A stretch of DNA of 22,169 bases from Candidatus Hydrothermarchaeota archaeon. Its GTDB lineage: Archaea > Hydrothermarchaeota > Hydrothermarchaeia > Hydrothermarchaeales > WAQR01. The translations under genes were made by a program, and so were the position numbers. Below, one piece after another: positions 15,796-22,169 of this stretch. Every line of letters starts with the position of its first letter. Positions within the stretch are counted from its first letter, which is position 1. The stretch spans positions 1-22,169 of the forward strand of contig WAQR01000135.1 in the NCBI GenBank assembly GCA_015520145.1, given 5' to 3'. The notes under the pieces were generated by a model. That model saw nothing but the letters and a program-made list of their open reading frames with translations, was not told the origin of the DNA and did no database searches.

Positions 15796-15808
15796 TTGGG
15801 GTAACTAA

Positions 15809-17719
15809 ATGCCTGTAGAAGACAGTTTGACAGAGATTAAGAAGTCTGTAAAGGACAATGTCCCTCCAACTGCTATGATTACCAAAGTAGATTTTGAAGG
15901 GCCTGAAGTAGTCCTTTATTCGAAAAATCCATCAGTTCTAGCAGCCAATGGAGATATTGTAAAAGAGCTGGCAAGGATAATCAGAAAAAGGATAGTGGTA
16001 AGACCTGATGCGTCTGTACTAATGAATCCAGATGATGCTATCGTTAAAATAAAAGAGGTAGTTCCAGAAGATGCAGGGATTACCGACATCACCTTTGACC
16101 CGACCTTTGGAGAGGCACTTATAGAAGCCGTAAAGCCGGGCCTGGTAATCGGGAAATCCGGAAAAACACTAAGCGAAATCAAGTTAGCCGTGGGATGGAC
16201 ACCGAAGGTGAGGCGATATCCGCCCATAACGTCACAGATAGTAAAGAGCGTCAGGCAGATATTGCTCAAAAAAACAGACGAGCGAAAGGAGATATTAAGG
16301 AAGGTCGGCAGGAGGATTCATAGAGTACCCATGCAGAGGTCTGGGTTCTGGACACGTGTCAGTATTATGGGCGGGTTTAGAGAGGTCGGCAGGATGTCAA
16401 TGTACCTCCATACCCCTGAAAGCAGGGTACTTGTAGACTGTGGGATAAACGTCGCGGCATCAGAAGAAAACGCATTCCCGTATCTCAATATTCCAGAATT
16501 CAACATCCAGGAACTTGACTCGGTAGTTATAACACATGCCCATCTTGACCACTGTGGGTTCCTGCCATACCTGTACTACATGGGATATGAAGGTCCAACC
16601 TACTGTACCCCGCCGACCAGGGACTTGATGTTTCTATTACACTGGGATTATCTTGACGTGGTGGAACGAGAAGGTAAAAACCTGCCGTATCCAAGAAAAT
16701 TTATCAAAAAACTTATCCAGTACATTATCCCCCTGGAATACGGTGAAGTCACAGACATAGCACCTGATGTCAGACTGACCCTACACAATGCCGGGCATAT
16801 ACTGGGTTCTTCGATAGCACACTTTCATTTAGGCGATGGCCTGTACAACCTTGCATATACAGGTGACCTGAAATTTGAAAGGTCAAGGCTGTTTGCGCCC
16901 GCCAACTTCAGGTTCCCAAGGCTTGAAACCCTGATTACCGAGAGTACCTACGGGAGCACAAAGGATATTCAGCCGAGCAGGAAGACCGCCGAACAGGAAA
17001 TTGTAAGGATTATTAACGACACGATAAACAGGGGTGGTAAAGTCCTAGTTCCAGTTTTCGCGGTTGGCAGGGCACAGGAGCTCATGGTTGCCATTGAAGA
17101 TTTTATGAGGCAGGGGGCATTGGTCGAAACACCGACATTCCTCGATGGGATGATCTGGGAAGCGACAGGCATTCACACGACATATCCTGAATATCTTAAC
17201 AGAGAACTGAGAGACCAGATATTTCACAAAGGACATAACCCATTTTTATCTGAAACGTTCAACCGGGTCACCGGATCAGGCATGCGTCAGGAAGTCATCG
17301 ACGGCGAGCCATGTATAGTCCTTGCTACGTCAGGCATGCTATCAGGCGGTCCTGCAATCGAATATCTGAAAAATTTTGCCGAGGACGAGAGAAACAGCAT
17401 AATCTTTGTAGGATACCAGTCAGAAGGCTCGATGGGGAGGCGCATCCAGAAAGGCTGGAAAGAGATAACCATGAGCGAGAACGGCAAGACCAAGGTCTAC
17501 AACATGAACATGCACGTCCATACAGTAGAGGGCTTCAGCGGGCATTCGGACAGAAACCAGATTATCAATTATATCAGACGTCTAAACCCAAAACCTGAAA
17601 GACTGATTACATGCCATGGAGAAGAATCCAAATGTGTGGAGCTTGCATCTTCCATATACAAGATATTCAAGTCGGAGACACGTGCCCCACATAATCTGGA
17701 AGTCTTCAGGGTAAAATAA
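15809..17719 (+). CDS. fttA: FttA / aCPSF1: KH-domain beta-CASP ribonuclease and transcription terminator
   Basis: FttA cleaves nascent RNA 3' ends and ends transcription in archaea, related to eukaryotic CPSF73. The 636 residues have the normal order: N-terminal KH domains (1-145; LVIGKSGKTLSEIK carries the GxxG loop), a metallo-beta-lactamase domain, the beta-CASP insert and the closing lactamase part. Zinc ligands are all visible: THAHLDH (His243, His245, Asp247, His248), His330 in GHILGSS, Asp353 in TGDLKFE, and the late His579 (GHSDRNQ) and His603 (CHGEES). The protein is therefore expected to be active. ATG 15809 has GGGGT 7 bases upstream, and the gene shares psmB's promoter unless it has its own. 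Its stop is 17 bases from the convergent DsrE-like gene. Confidence 0.95.
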   Translation: MPVEDSLTEIKKSVKDNVPPTAMITKVDFEGPEVVLYSKNPSVLAANGDIVKELARIIRKRIVVRPDASVLMNPDDAIVKIKEVVPEDAGITDITFDPTFGEALIEAVKPGLVIGKSGKTLSEIKLAVGWTPKVRRYPPITSQIVKSVRQILLKKTDERKEILRKVGRRIHRVPMQRSGFWTRVSIMGGFREVGRMSMYLHTPESRVLVDCGINVAASEENAFPYLNIPEFNIQELDSVVITHAHLDHCGFLPYLYYMGYEGPTYCTPPTRDLMFLLHWDYLDVVEREGKNLPYPRKFIKKLIQYIIPLEYGEVTDIAPDVRLTLHNAGHILGSSIAHFHLGDGLYNLAYTGDLKFERSRLFAPANFRFPRLETLITESTYGSTKDIQPSRKTAEQEIVRIINDTINRGGKVLVPVFAVGRAQELMVAIEDFMRQGALVETPTFLDGMIWEATGIHTTYPEYLNRELRDQIFHKGHNPFLSETFNRVTGSGMRQEVIDGEPCIVLATSGMLSGGPAIEYLKNFAEDERNSIIFVGYQSEGSMGRRIQKGWKEITMSENGKTKVYNMNMHVHTVEGFSGHSDRNQIINYIRRLNPKPERLITCHGEESKCVELASSIYKIFKSETRAPHNLEVFRVK

Positions 17720-17736
17720 ACCAGAATTTAAAAAAT

Positions 17737-18057
17737 TTAACCAAATACCACGACTCTGTCAGATTCTACCACGAGATTGACTGCGTCGTTCATAACGTTT
17801 GCAGGGCACAATCCGCTCTGGAGACCTCTGGAATCCTGACATACCCCGCATACCATGAACTTCCCGCCGTTTTCTTTGAAATCTTTAACCACTTTAGCTG
17901 CATTATATTTTGGATCTGTGATGCCTTCTATCTCGACACCTGCACCCATGAGGAAAACCGTGGCTTCGTGACCTTCCACCAGGGCAGTTAGTGCGAACCT
18001 CATGCCATTCCAGCATACCTCCGGGTCATTTGTATTTATTATTACTCCTATCTTCAT
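17737..18057 (-). CDS. DsrE/DsrF-like small protein
   Basis: This 106-residue cytoplasmic protein has the DsrE fold pattern: KIGVIINTNDPEVCWNGMRFALTA at the start, HEATVFLMGAGVE, and the end VNLVVESDRVVVFG. DsrE-type proteins carry sulfur on a cysteine, or act as small oligomeric partners. Cysteines here are at 15, 70, 73 and 84, grouped as VCGVCQDSRGLQSGLCP; Cys70 or Cys84 are the best candidates for a sulfur-carrying residue. ATG 18057 has a textbook GAGGTGAT 5 bases upstream. No sulfur-transfer partner sits next to it, although FdhD-like, another sulfur-transfer protein, lies 2.3 kb away. Function by family only. Confidence 0.85.
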   Translation of the reverse strand: MKIGVIINTNDPEVCWNGMRFALTALVEGHEATVFLMGAGVEIEGITDPKYNAAKVVKDFKENGGKFMVCGVCQDSRGLQSGLCPANVMNDAVNLVVESDRVVVFG

Positions 18058-18120
18058 TTCATATCACCTCTTTTAATACTCGATATTTCGATTTAATACA
18101 TATACATACATTATACATTA

Positions 18121-18148
18121 TTATGATATATTATGATATAATGATATA
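18121..18148. repeat. Tandem 10-mer TTATGATATA x2 with a further partial copy
   Basis: Two exact adjacent copies (18121-18140) run into ATGATATA. It lies in the AT-rich core of the spacer upstream of the DsrE-like gene and contains TATA-like elements for both strands, such as TATATAAA on the plus strand at 18145-18152. Confidence 0.75.
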
Positions 18149-18183
18149 TAAACCTAACGGGCATCTCCAGTATCTCTAAACAC

Positions 18184-18400
18184 GGGCCTCCTGGATATAG
18201 AAATCTCAGCTCGGTTTGCCTTCTTGCCCACCACACCACACTTCGGCGATAGGTGGAGGATTTTCTCCAGCATATCCACCTGAGATCCAGGAGTCTGGAG
18301 TCCTTCCTCAGAGGCGCGAGATAGCTTATCCCAAGCTCCTCAAGTATCTACCATGCCGGTGAAAAACCCTTCCACTTTTAATCCACTTCTAACCGGCCTT
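18184..18400. ncRNA. Possible structured RNA gene (strand not settled)
   Basis: This stretch has no convincing gene but contains nested inverted repeats: 9-base arms 18188-18196 / 18285-18293 (CTCCTGGAT / ATCCAGGAG), continued inward by CTCAG 18205-18209 / CTGAG 18280-18284; inside them AGGTGGA 18251-18257 / TCCACCT 18275-18281 with an inner GGA/TCC; then AGCTT-N5-AAGCT (18323-18337) with outer GAG/CTC; and GCCGGT 18355-18360 / ACCGGC 18392-18397. A plus-strand TATATAAA at 18145 would start a transcript near 18172. A minus-strand open stretch of 59 codons exists, but without a good start. No match to SRP RNA, RNase P RNA or tRNA was recognised. Confidence 0.35.
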
Positions 18401-18412
18401 CCCATATCATGC

Positions 18413-19375
18413 TCAGCCAAGTATATCCCCGATCAGCTCCTCCAGCCCCCACCGCTCCCTGGCAGAACAGACATACACCCTCCCACCAGCATCCTTCAAA
18501 AAACCTCCAATCTCATCCCCCTCAAGGAGATCAGCCTTATTAACCACAGGCACCACAGGGACATCGAAGCTCTCCCGAATCTCCCTGTAGATATTCATCT
18601 GTTCATCCACCGGAAACCCGCAGGTACTAGAAAGGTCAAACAGAAACAGCACAACATCCGCAAGATGTTTCAATGCAAGGACTGCCTGCCTCTCCACAGG
18701 GTTTCGATTCCTAAACTCCCTATCCAGCAGTCCAGGTGTATCAACGAACTGGTATCTTTTATGTCTCACCTCAAGATAGCCGAGCAGTATCTGCGTAGTC
18801 GTAAAAGGATAGCTCTCCACCCTTGGCCTTGCAGTGGTCACCGCCCTGATAAAAGTTGACTTCCCAACATTCGGAGCCCCTGACACAACAACCGTAAACA
18901 CATCCTCAACATTCGGCAGCTTTTTTAATCTCTCCCTTGCCATAGCCAGATACTCGAACTGGCCATCCACCTGCTTGAGAATTGACGCAACCCTGCCATA
19001 GAACTCCTTTCGATACCTGTAGATATCCTCCTCCTTTCTCGAAATTCGAATCTTATAGGTATACTCCTTCTCCATCCGCGTAAATTTATTAATTGTCCAG
19101 TGCAGAGCCTTCAAAGCCCTTTTAAGCCGCGGGATGTCCACAAGGGCATCAATGAGCTCAAAATAAAAAGGAGTAAGCCTATCCAGGTCTGGAAACCTGT
19201 TCAAAACCTTGCTGAGATTCCCCCTCACTGCCTGGGTCACGACCTTTACCTTCCTCTCCTCCAGCCGTTTAACCCTAAACCTTGAAGGCGGTACACTCAA
19301 TTTAGATGCCCTTCTAAAGGCCATATCAGTCAGTTCTTCCGCTGAAAGAATTGTCGGGACTTTCTTAAAATCCAT
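18413..19375 (-). CDS. Nog1-like GTPase
   Basis: This 320-residue protein has an N-terminal helical domain (about 1-155) followed by a GTPase domain: P-loop GAPNVGKST (166-174), DTPG (212-215), and NKAD (279-282), with switch-region TTTQ before DTPG. This is the arrangement of the Nog1 / archaeal GTP1-OBG family, which in eukaryotes assembles the large ribosomal subunit; the archaeal members are expected to do the same. ATG 19375 has GGTG 8 bases upstream; a GTG at 19384 is in frame but less good. It is divergent from the winged-HTH/CBS gene, with about 84 bases between the two starts. Confidence 0.9.
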   Translation of the reverse strand: MDFKKVPTILSAEELTDMAFRRASKLSVPPSRFRVKRLEERKVKVVTQAVRGNLSKVLNRFPDLDRLTPFYFELIDALVDIPRLKRALKALHWTINKFTRMEKEYTYKIRISRKEEDIYRYRKEFYGRVASILKQVDGQFEYLAMARERLKKLPNVEDVFTVVVSGAPNVGKSTFIRAVTTARPRVESYPFTTTQILLGYLEVRHKRYQFVDTPGLLDREFRNRNPVERQAVLALKHLADVVLFLFDLSSTCGFPVDEQMNIYREIRESFDVPVVPVVNKADLLEGDEIGGFLKDAGGRVYVCSARERWGLEELIGDILG

Positions 19376-19459
19376 CAATAACACACCAAGATTTAAATAT
19401 CATAAATAATTATTTAGATTATATTGTGGTTATATAATAAATAAATATACAGGGGTACC

Positions 19460-20365
19460 ATGAAGTTAACATCTGTCCAACGAGAAGTCCTCCTAGCACT
19501 AATTGACCTGTACAACAAATCCATGGGAAAAGCGGTTAAAGGCGAAGATATAGCAGGGCTTATAACCAAAAATCCAGGAACAATAAGGAATCAGATGCAG
19601 TCTCTCCGTTCCCTGGGGCTTGTGGAAGGTGTACCAGGGCCTAAAGGAGGATATCGTCCAACAACCGAAGGGTATAAAACACTAAGTTTCGACCGCCATG
19701 AAAAAGAAGTCACAGTCCCAATATTCTCCAGCGGTTACATCATGGAAGGTATAAATGTAACCAGTATCGAACTCATCAGCATCCCTGACTCAAAGAAATG
19801 CAAGGCAACAGTTCACGTCATAGGGAACATAAAGACACTAAACGTTGGAGATGTAATAAAAATCGGCCCTACCCCCATAAACAGGTTGATCATCCTCGGC
19901 AGGATCCTCGGGAGGGATGACATGGACAATGTACTGCTAATTGAGATCCTGGAGATGACAAGCATTCCAAAAGAGAAGGTAATAAACATAGCCACCACGA
20001 ATATCAAGACCATCTCACCCAACACAACAGTAAGAGACGCAGCAAAAATCCTTGTAAAAGAGATGATAAGAGGTGCACCCATAGTTCAGGACAATAAGCC
20101 GATAGGGATAATTTCAACAATGGACGTAACCCGGGCACTTGCAGAAAATAGGGAGAACGAGAAGGTAGAAAACGTGATGAGCAGAGATATCTGTGTGATA
20201 AACGAAAACTCACTTTTATCCAGGGCAATCGAGGAACTAGAGAAACACGATATAAGCAGGCTTATAGTTACAGACGAGGATGGGAACTCGAAGGGGATAA
20301 TAACAAGGACAGACATACTATGCAGGATAGCCCGGCTTTGTAAAGGAGTACCATTTGCAGAATAG
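19460..20365 (+). CDS. Winged helix-turn-helix regulator with two CBS domains
   Basis: Residues 1-75 form a winged helix (VQREVLLALIDLY, then EDIAGLITKNPGTIRNQMQSLRSLGLVEGV, and the wing PGPKGGYRPT). Residues about 85-165 form a beta-rich middle domain (GNIKTLNVGDVIKIGPTP). Residues 175-295 are two CBS domains (TVRDAAKILVKEMIRGAPIV, then SLLSRAIEELEKHDISRLIV). This layout is a known archaeal family that probably senses adenylates or SAM. GGGGT lies just before the ATG, while a TATATAATA at 19434 is only 25 bases away, so a nearly leaderless transcript is possible. It is the second CBS regulator in the window; the two differ in HTH type and are not recent copies. Targets are unknown. Confidence 0.88.
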   Translation: MKLTSVQREVLLALIDLYNKSMGKAVKGEDIAGLITKNPGTIRNQMQSLRSLGLVEGVPGPKGGYRPTTEGYKTLSFDRHEKEVTVPIFSSGYIMEGINVTSIELISIPDSKKCKATVHVIGNIKTLNVGDVIKIGPTPINRLIILGRILGRDDMDNVLLIEILEMTSIPKEKVINIATTNIKTISPNTTVRDAAKILVKEMIRGAPIVQDNKPIGIISTMDVTRALAENRENEKVENVMSRDICVINENSLLSRAIEELEKHDISRLIVTDEDGNSKGIITRTDILCRIARLCKGVPFAE

Positions 20366-20391
20366 CAACCGTAATCATCTATTATCTCATA

Positions 20392-21150
20392 CTACCCTTC
20401 CATATTCTCCTCCCATATTACCCTCTCGGCTCTGGTATAGATGCTCATCCCACCCCCTCTCACAAATCCTATAAGAGTGAGATCAGTCTCCACGGCACAT
20501 TCAACGCCAGAAGAAAGTGGTGCGGTCCTTGAGGCGATTACAGGTATATTGACTCTGGCCACTTTTATCACCATATCACCCGGCATTCGTCCGCTGGTCA
20601 GGATATAGCTCCTGGAGAAATCCACACCTTTTTTTATCCCGATTCCAATAATCTTATCAACAGCAATGTGCCTGCTGATGTCCTCGACATTTAAGAAACT
20701 ATCCCTGCCCCTGCCAACCAGACCGACTGAATGCACACCGCCTGTCCTGCGCCATACCTTTGAGCGTTTTTGAAGCTCCAGCATATTTTGTAATATCTCC
20801 CCTGACTTAACCTTAAAATTGGAATTGACCCTTATATCCTCACACACGGCTCTTGCCCTCCAGCCCCTTATGCAGTCACTTAACACATAATTCTCATAAA
20901 CGAGTTCGACACTCGCATCAGCTTTAACCTCCGCAGTATTCTCACCAACAGATATCTCCTCGATCTGTTTTATATCCCTGATTAACCCCTCACTAAGGCA
21001 GTATCCAATGGCAAACTCCTCCTCATATCCTGGGGAGAGCTTTACACGGGCGACCTGCTTATCATTAAATATGAGATCAAGCTCCCGTTCCTCGGCTACG
21101 AGGTCTACCGTCTTTCTCCCATCTTTAATCGCCTCAACTTCGCAGAACAT
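20392..21150 (-). CDS. fdhD: FdhD-like sulfurtransferase for molybdenum/tungsten enzymes
   Basis: FdhD passes sulfur to the Mo/W cofactor of formate dehydrogenases, and in archaea possibly to related formylmethanofuran dehydrogenases. The C-terminal core matches well: RTGGVHSVGLV, NVEDISRHIAVDKIIG, LTSGRMPGDMVIKVAR, SRTAPLSSGVECA and IGFVRGGGMSIYT. In the part where bacterial FdhD has its two-cysteine CGxCG loop, this protein has only SDCIRGWRARAVC (Cys93 and Cys103). Cys93 could be the sulfur-carrying residue. The ATG at 21150 lacks a strong ribosome-binding site. The gene ends 26 bases from the convergent winged-HTH gene. No formate dehydrogenase gene is in the window. Confidence 0.88.
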   Translation of the reverse strand: MFCEVEAIKDGRKTVDLVAEERELDLIFNDKQVARVKLSPGYEEEFAIGYCLSEGLIRDIKQIEEISVGENTAEVKADASVELVYENYVLSDCIRGWRARAVCEDIRVNSNFKVKSGEILQNMLELQKRSKVWRRTGGVHSVGLVGRGRDSFLNVEDISRHIAVDKIIGIGIKKGVDFSRSYILTSGRMPGDMVIKVARVNIPVIASRTAPLSSGVECAVETDLTLIGFVRGGGMSIYTRAERVIWEENMEG

Positions 21151-21174
21151 GCCACATCTTATCCCATGTATCGT

Positions 21175-21221
21175 CGTATCATCGTATCATCTTAAGTATT
21201 CGTATCCATAAGTATCCATAA
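21175..21221. repeat. Short tandem repeats upstream of fdhD (8-mer x2 and 10-mer x2)
   Basis: CGTATCAT is duplicated at 21175-21190 and GTATCCATAA at 21202-21221, both within the fdhD leader or promoter. A TATA-like TTTTAAATA (minus strand) is at about 21229-21237. They could be regulator sites or replication slippage. Confidence 0.7.
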
Positions 21222-21442
21222 TCAGCGATATTTAAAACTTGTGTATCAAACGGCTTTGAGACGAAACTCATCTCTGCTTCATTCTCACAGTGATATCCTC
21301 AAGCTATCTCCATTCTTTTAAAGAACTCCTCGTTTGAGGTATGCAAAATGTCTGCTGTAGGTTTTTCCCTCGCTGTGAAGGAGTTTCAGTGTGCAGGTAT
21401 CACCGTTCTCATCACGAACTATCTCTTCAAATATATTAAAAA

Positions 21443-21705
21443 CCAGAAGAAGAAATCGTTAAAGAAGAGGTATTATCCTCCTCGGGAGGACTGTCCCGGA
21501 AGATGTACAGGAAGAAATCAGCGTTCCAGAGACCCCCCGGCGGCAGCAGCGCCATCACCGACTCCGCAGGAGACGACCTCCCCGCCTGTGACAGAACCCC
21601 CCAATAGCAGAACCACCTGCCGGACAGAAAAAAGGACTATGCGGTCCGACCTCTGTCATTTTGCTTGCGATGCTGGTTTTACTATTCAAACGCAAAAAGA
21701 TATAA
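21443..21705 (+). pseudogene. Frame-broken C-terminal part of a surface protein with a CGP-type sorting tail
   Basis: Meaningful peptide fragments follow each other in changing frames. Frame 2 from 21443 reads PEEEIVKEEVLSSSGGL; frame 1 from about 21490 reads TVPEDVQEEISVPETP; frame 3 from about 21534 reads PPAAAAPSPTPQETTSPPV; frame 1 again from about 21595 reads NPPIAEPPAGQKKG and then CGPTSVILLAMLVLLFKRK, with a stop at 21703. A Pro/Thr-rich wall spacer followed by CGP, one hydrophobic helix and basic residues is the layout of CGP-CTERM-like archaeal sorting signals. Two of the frame changes fall in runs of six C (21533-21538 and 21597-21602), so either the gene is dead or the read has homopolymer errors. 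The start is not seen; 21206-21442 shows no other gene. Confidence 0.55.
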
Positions 21706-21708
21706 ATA
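21699..21708 (+). promoter_or_regulatory. TATA box for the acylphosphatase-domain gene
   Basis: GATATAAATA centred about 29 bases before the ATG at 21733, which predicts a transcript beginning within a few bases of that ATG, i.e. leaderless or nearly so. It overlaps the end of the pseudogene. Confidence 0.5.
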
Positions 21709-21732
21709 CCAGCCAGCAAAATGATAATTACC

Positions 21733-22169
21733 ATGCACAAAGTCAAAATCATTATCACAGGCGAGAGAGTCCATAACGTCGGCTACCGGCTCTTTCTCCT
21801 GGACGAGGTTGAGAGCAGGTTCATCCCTCACTTCGATGCACGTAACGTGAAAATAAAAGGCAGACAGGCAGTGGTCGCACTTGCCGGCGGTGACAGAGAG
21901 AAGGTACTGGACTTTATCGAGTACGTAAAATCAACTCCTCCCGAGAATGCATCAGTATCGAATATAGAAGTGGTGGACTACGAGGGAGACATCAGGACGA
22001 CCGACTCGTTCAGAAACTCTTTTTCAACACACCAGCTCTTCAAGATTGCCAATATCGGAGTCAGTATGCTGGATATACTCAAGTCTGTGAAAGAGGACAC
22101 GTCAAAGATAAAGGAAGACACCAGCAGGATCAGGGAGGACACATCAAAGATAAAGGAAGACACTAGCAG
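21733..22169 (+). CDS. Acylphosphatase-domain protein with a heptad-repeat tail, 3'-partial
   Basis: This gene runs off the window; 145 codons are seen. The first 80 residues are an acylphosphatase fold: ITGERVHNVGYRLFLLDE fits the GxVxGVxFR phosphate-binding loop, with catalytic Arg19, and Asn38 in ARNVKIKG aligns with the catalytic Asn. Canonical acylphosphatases of about 90 residues stop there. After a linker (FSTHQLFKIANIGVSMLDIL) it continues with KEDTSKI, KEDTSRI, REDTSKI, KEDTS: exact 7-residue repeats (42-base DNA period for the pair), a strong coiled-coil pattern that likely oligomerises the protein. ATG 21733 is chosen because the TATA box predicts near-leaderless initiation; an in-frame ATG at 21721 is possible. 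Whether it still hydrolyses acyl phosphates is unknown. Confidence 0.8.
   Translation, partial: MHKVKIIITGERVHNVGYRLFLLDEVESRFIPHFDARNVKIKGRQAVVALAGGDREKVLDFIEYVKSTPPENASVSNIEVVDYEGDIRTTDSFRNSFSTHQLFKIANIGVSMLDILKSVKEDTSKIKEDTSRIREDTSKIKEDTS
22093..22169 (+). repeat. 42-bp tandem repeat encoding coiled-coil heptads
   Basis: GAGGACAC starts at 22093 and again at 22135, 42 bases apart, with high identity between the units and continuing to the window edge. Each unit encodes two heptads of the form KEDTSKI. Confidence 0.85.

Noticed and set aside
18153..18340. Minus-strand open stretch of about 59 codons in the DsrE-Nog1 spacer
   Set aside because: There is no start codon near its beginning; the first ATG leaves 39 codons, with no family resemblance. 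The inverted repeats explain the sequence better.
18184..18400. RNase P RNA, SRP RNA or tRNA
   Set aside because: A GAGGAAGGACTCC on the minus strand recalls the RNase P CR-I element, but the partner CR-V element and the needed length are missing. No SRP helix 8 motif and no T-loop sequence were found.
21555..21758. Minus-strand 67-codon frame with a hydrophobic start
   Set aside because: The hydrophobic stretch is the complement of the plus-strand tail region and overlaps the acylphosphatase start; no ribosome-binding site was seen.
21348..21776. Plus-strand 142-codon open frame
   Set aside because: It crosses the start of the acylphosphatase gene and only its middle part looks coding; the sensible C-terminal tail lies in another frame. 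It is treated as part of the frame-broken remnant.
1..22169. Mobile element, prophage or defence island
   Set aside because: No transposase, integrase, terminal inverted repeats, target duplications or known defence domains were seen; the genes are mainly core and surface functions.

Overview
The window is archaeal. It carries an archaeal histone, a 20S proteasome beta subunit followed by the beta-CASP/KH termination factor FttA (aCPSF1), a complete set of soluble heterodisulfide reductase subunits (HdrA, HdrB, HdrC), and promoters of the BRE/TATA type. HdrABC with an F420-binding FrhB-like subunit and an MvhD-like subunit, and no hydrogenase gene in view, points to a methanogen-related euryarchaeon. 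An ANME-1 / Syntrophoarchaeum-like lineage would fit, but that placement is inference: no mcr gene or rRNA is present to test it.

Layout. 1-1429: 3' end of a repeat-bearing, membrane-anchored surface protein. 1435-6136 (minus): a tight operon mvhD-like > frhB-like > double hdrA, with short gene overlaps. 6310-7811 (minus): PfkB sugar kinase downstream of an XRE-CBS regulator. 8032-10484 (plus): B12-type radical SAM protein and a membrane glycosyltransferase, overlapping by 4 bases. 10704-12205 (plus): hdrC-hdrB. 12295-12516 (plus): histone. 12525-14793 (minus): small ribbon-helix-helix-like protein, fibronectin-type lipoprotein and a second family-2 glycosyltransferase. 15144-17719 (plus): proteasome beta and FttA. 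17737-18057 (minus): DsrE-like protein. 18058-18412: a spacer rich in inverted repeats, possibly an RNA gene. 18413-19375 (minus): Nog1-like GTPase. 19460-20365 (plus): winged-HTH/CBS regulator. 20392-21150 (minus): FdhD-like protein. 21151-21732: a non-coding stretch holding the frame-broken tail of a surface protein. 21733-end (plus): an acylphosphatase-domain protein with a heptad-repeat tail that runs off the window.

How the genes fit together. MvhD-like, FrhB-like and the double HdrA probably form, with HdrC and HdrB encoded 4.5 kb away on the other strand, a cytoplasmic complex that couples F420 and possibly ferredoxin to CoM-S-S-CoB/thiol chemistry without hydrogenase. The HdrA polypeptide is the most unusual object here: two HdrA modules in one chain, each carrying what the other lacks. 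The rest is a mixture of core information-processing genes and cell-surface or glycosylation genes. No mobile element, CRISPR array, tRNA or rRNA was found.
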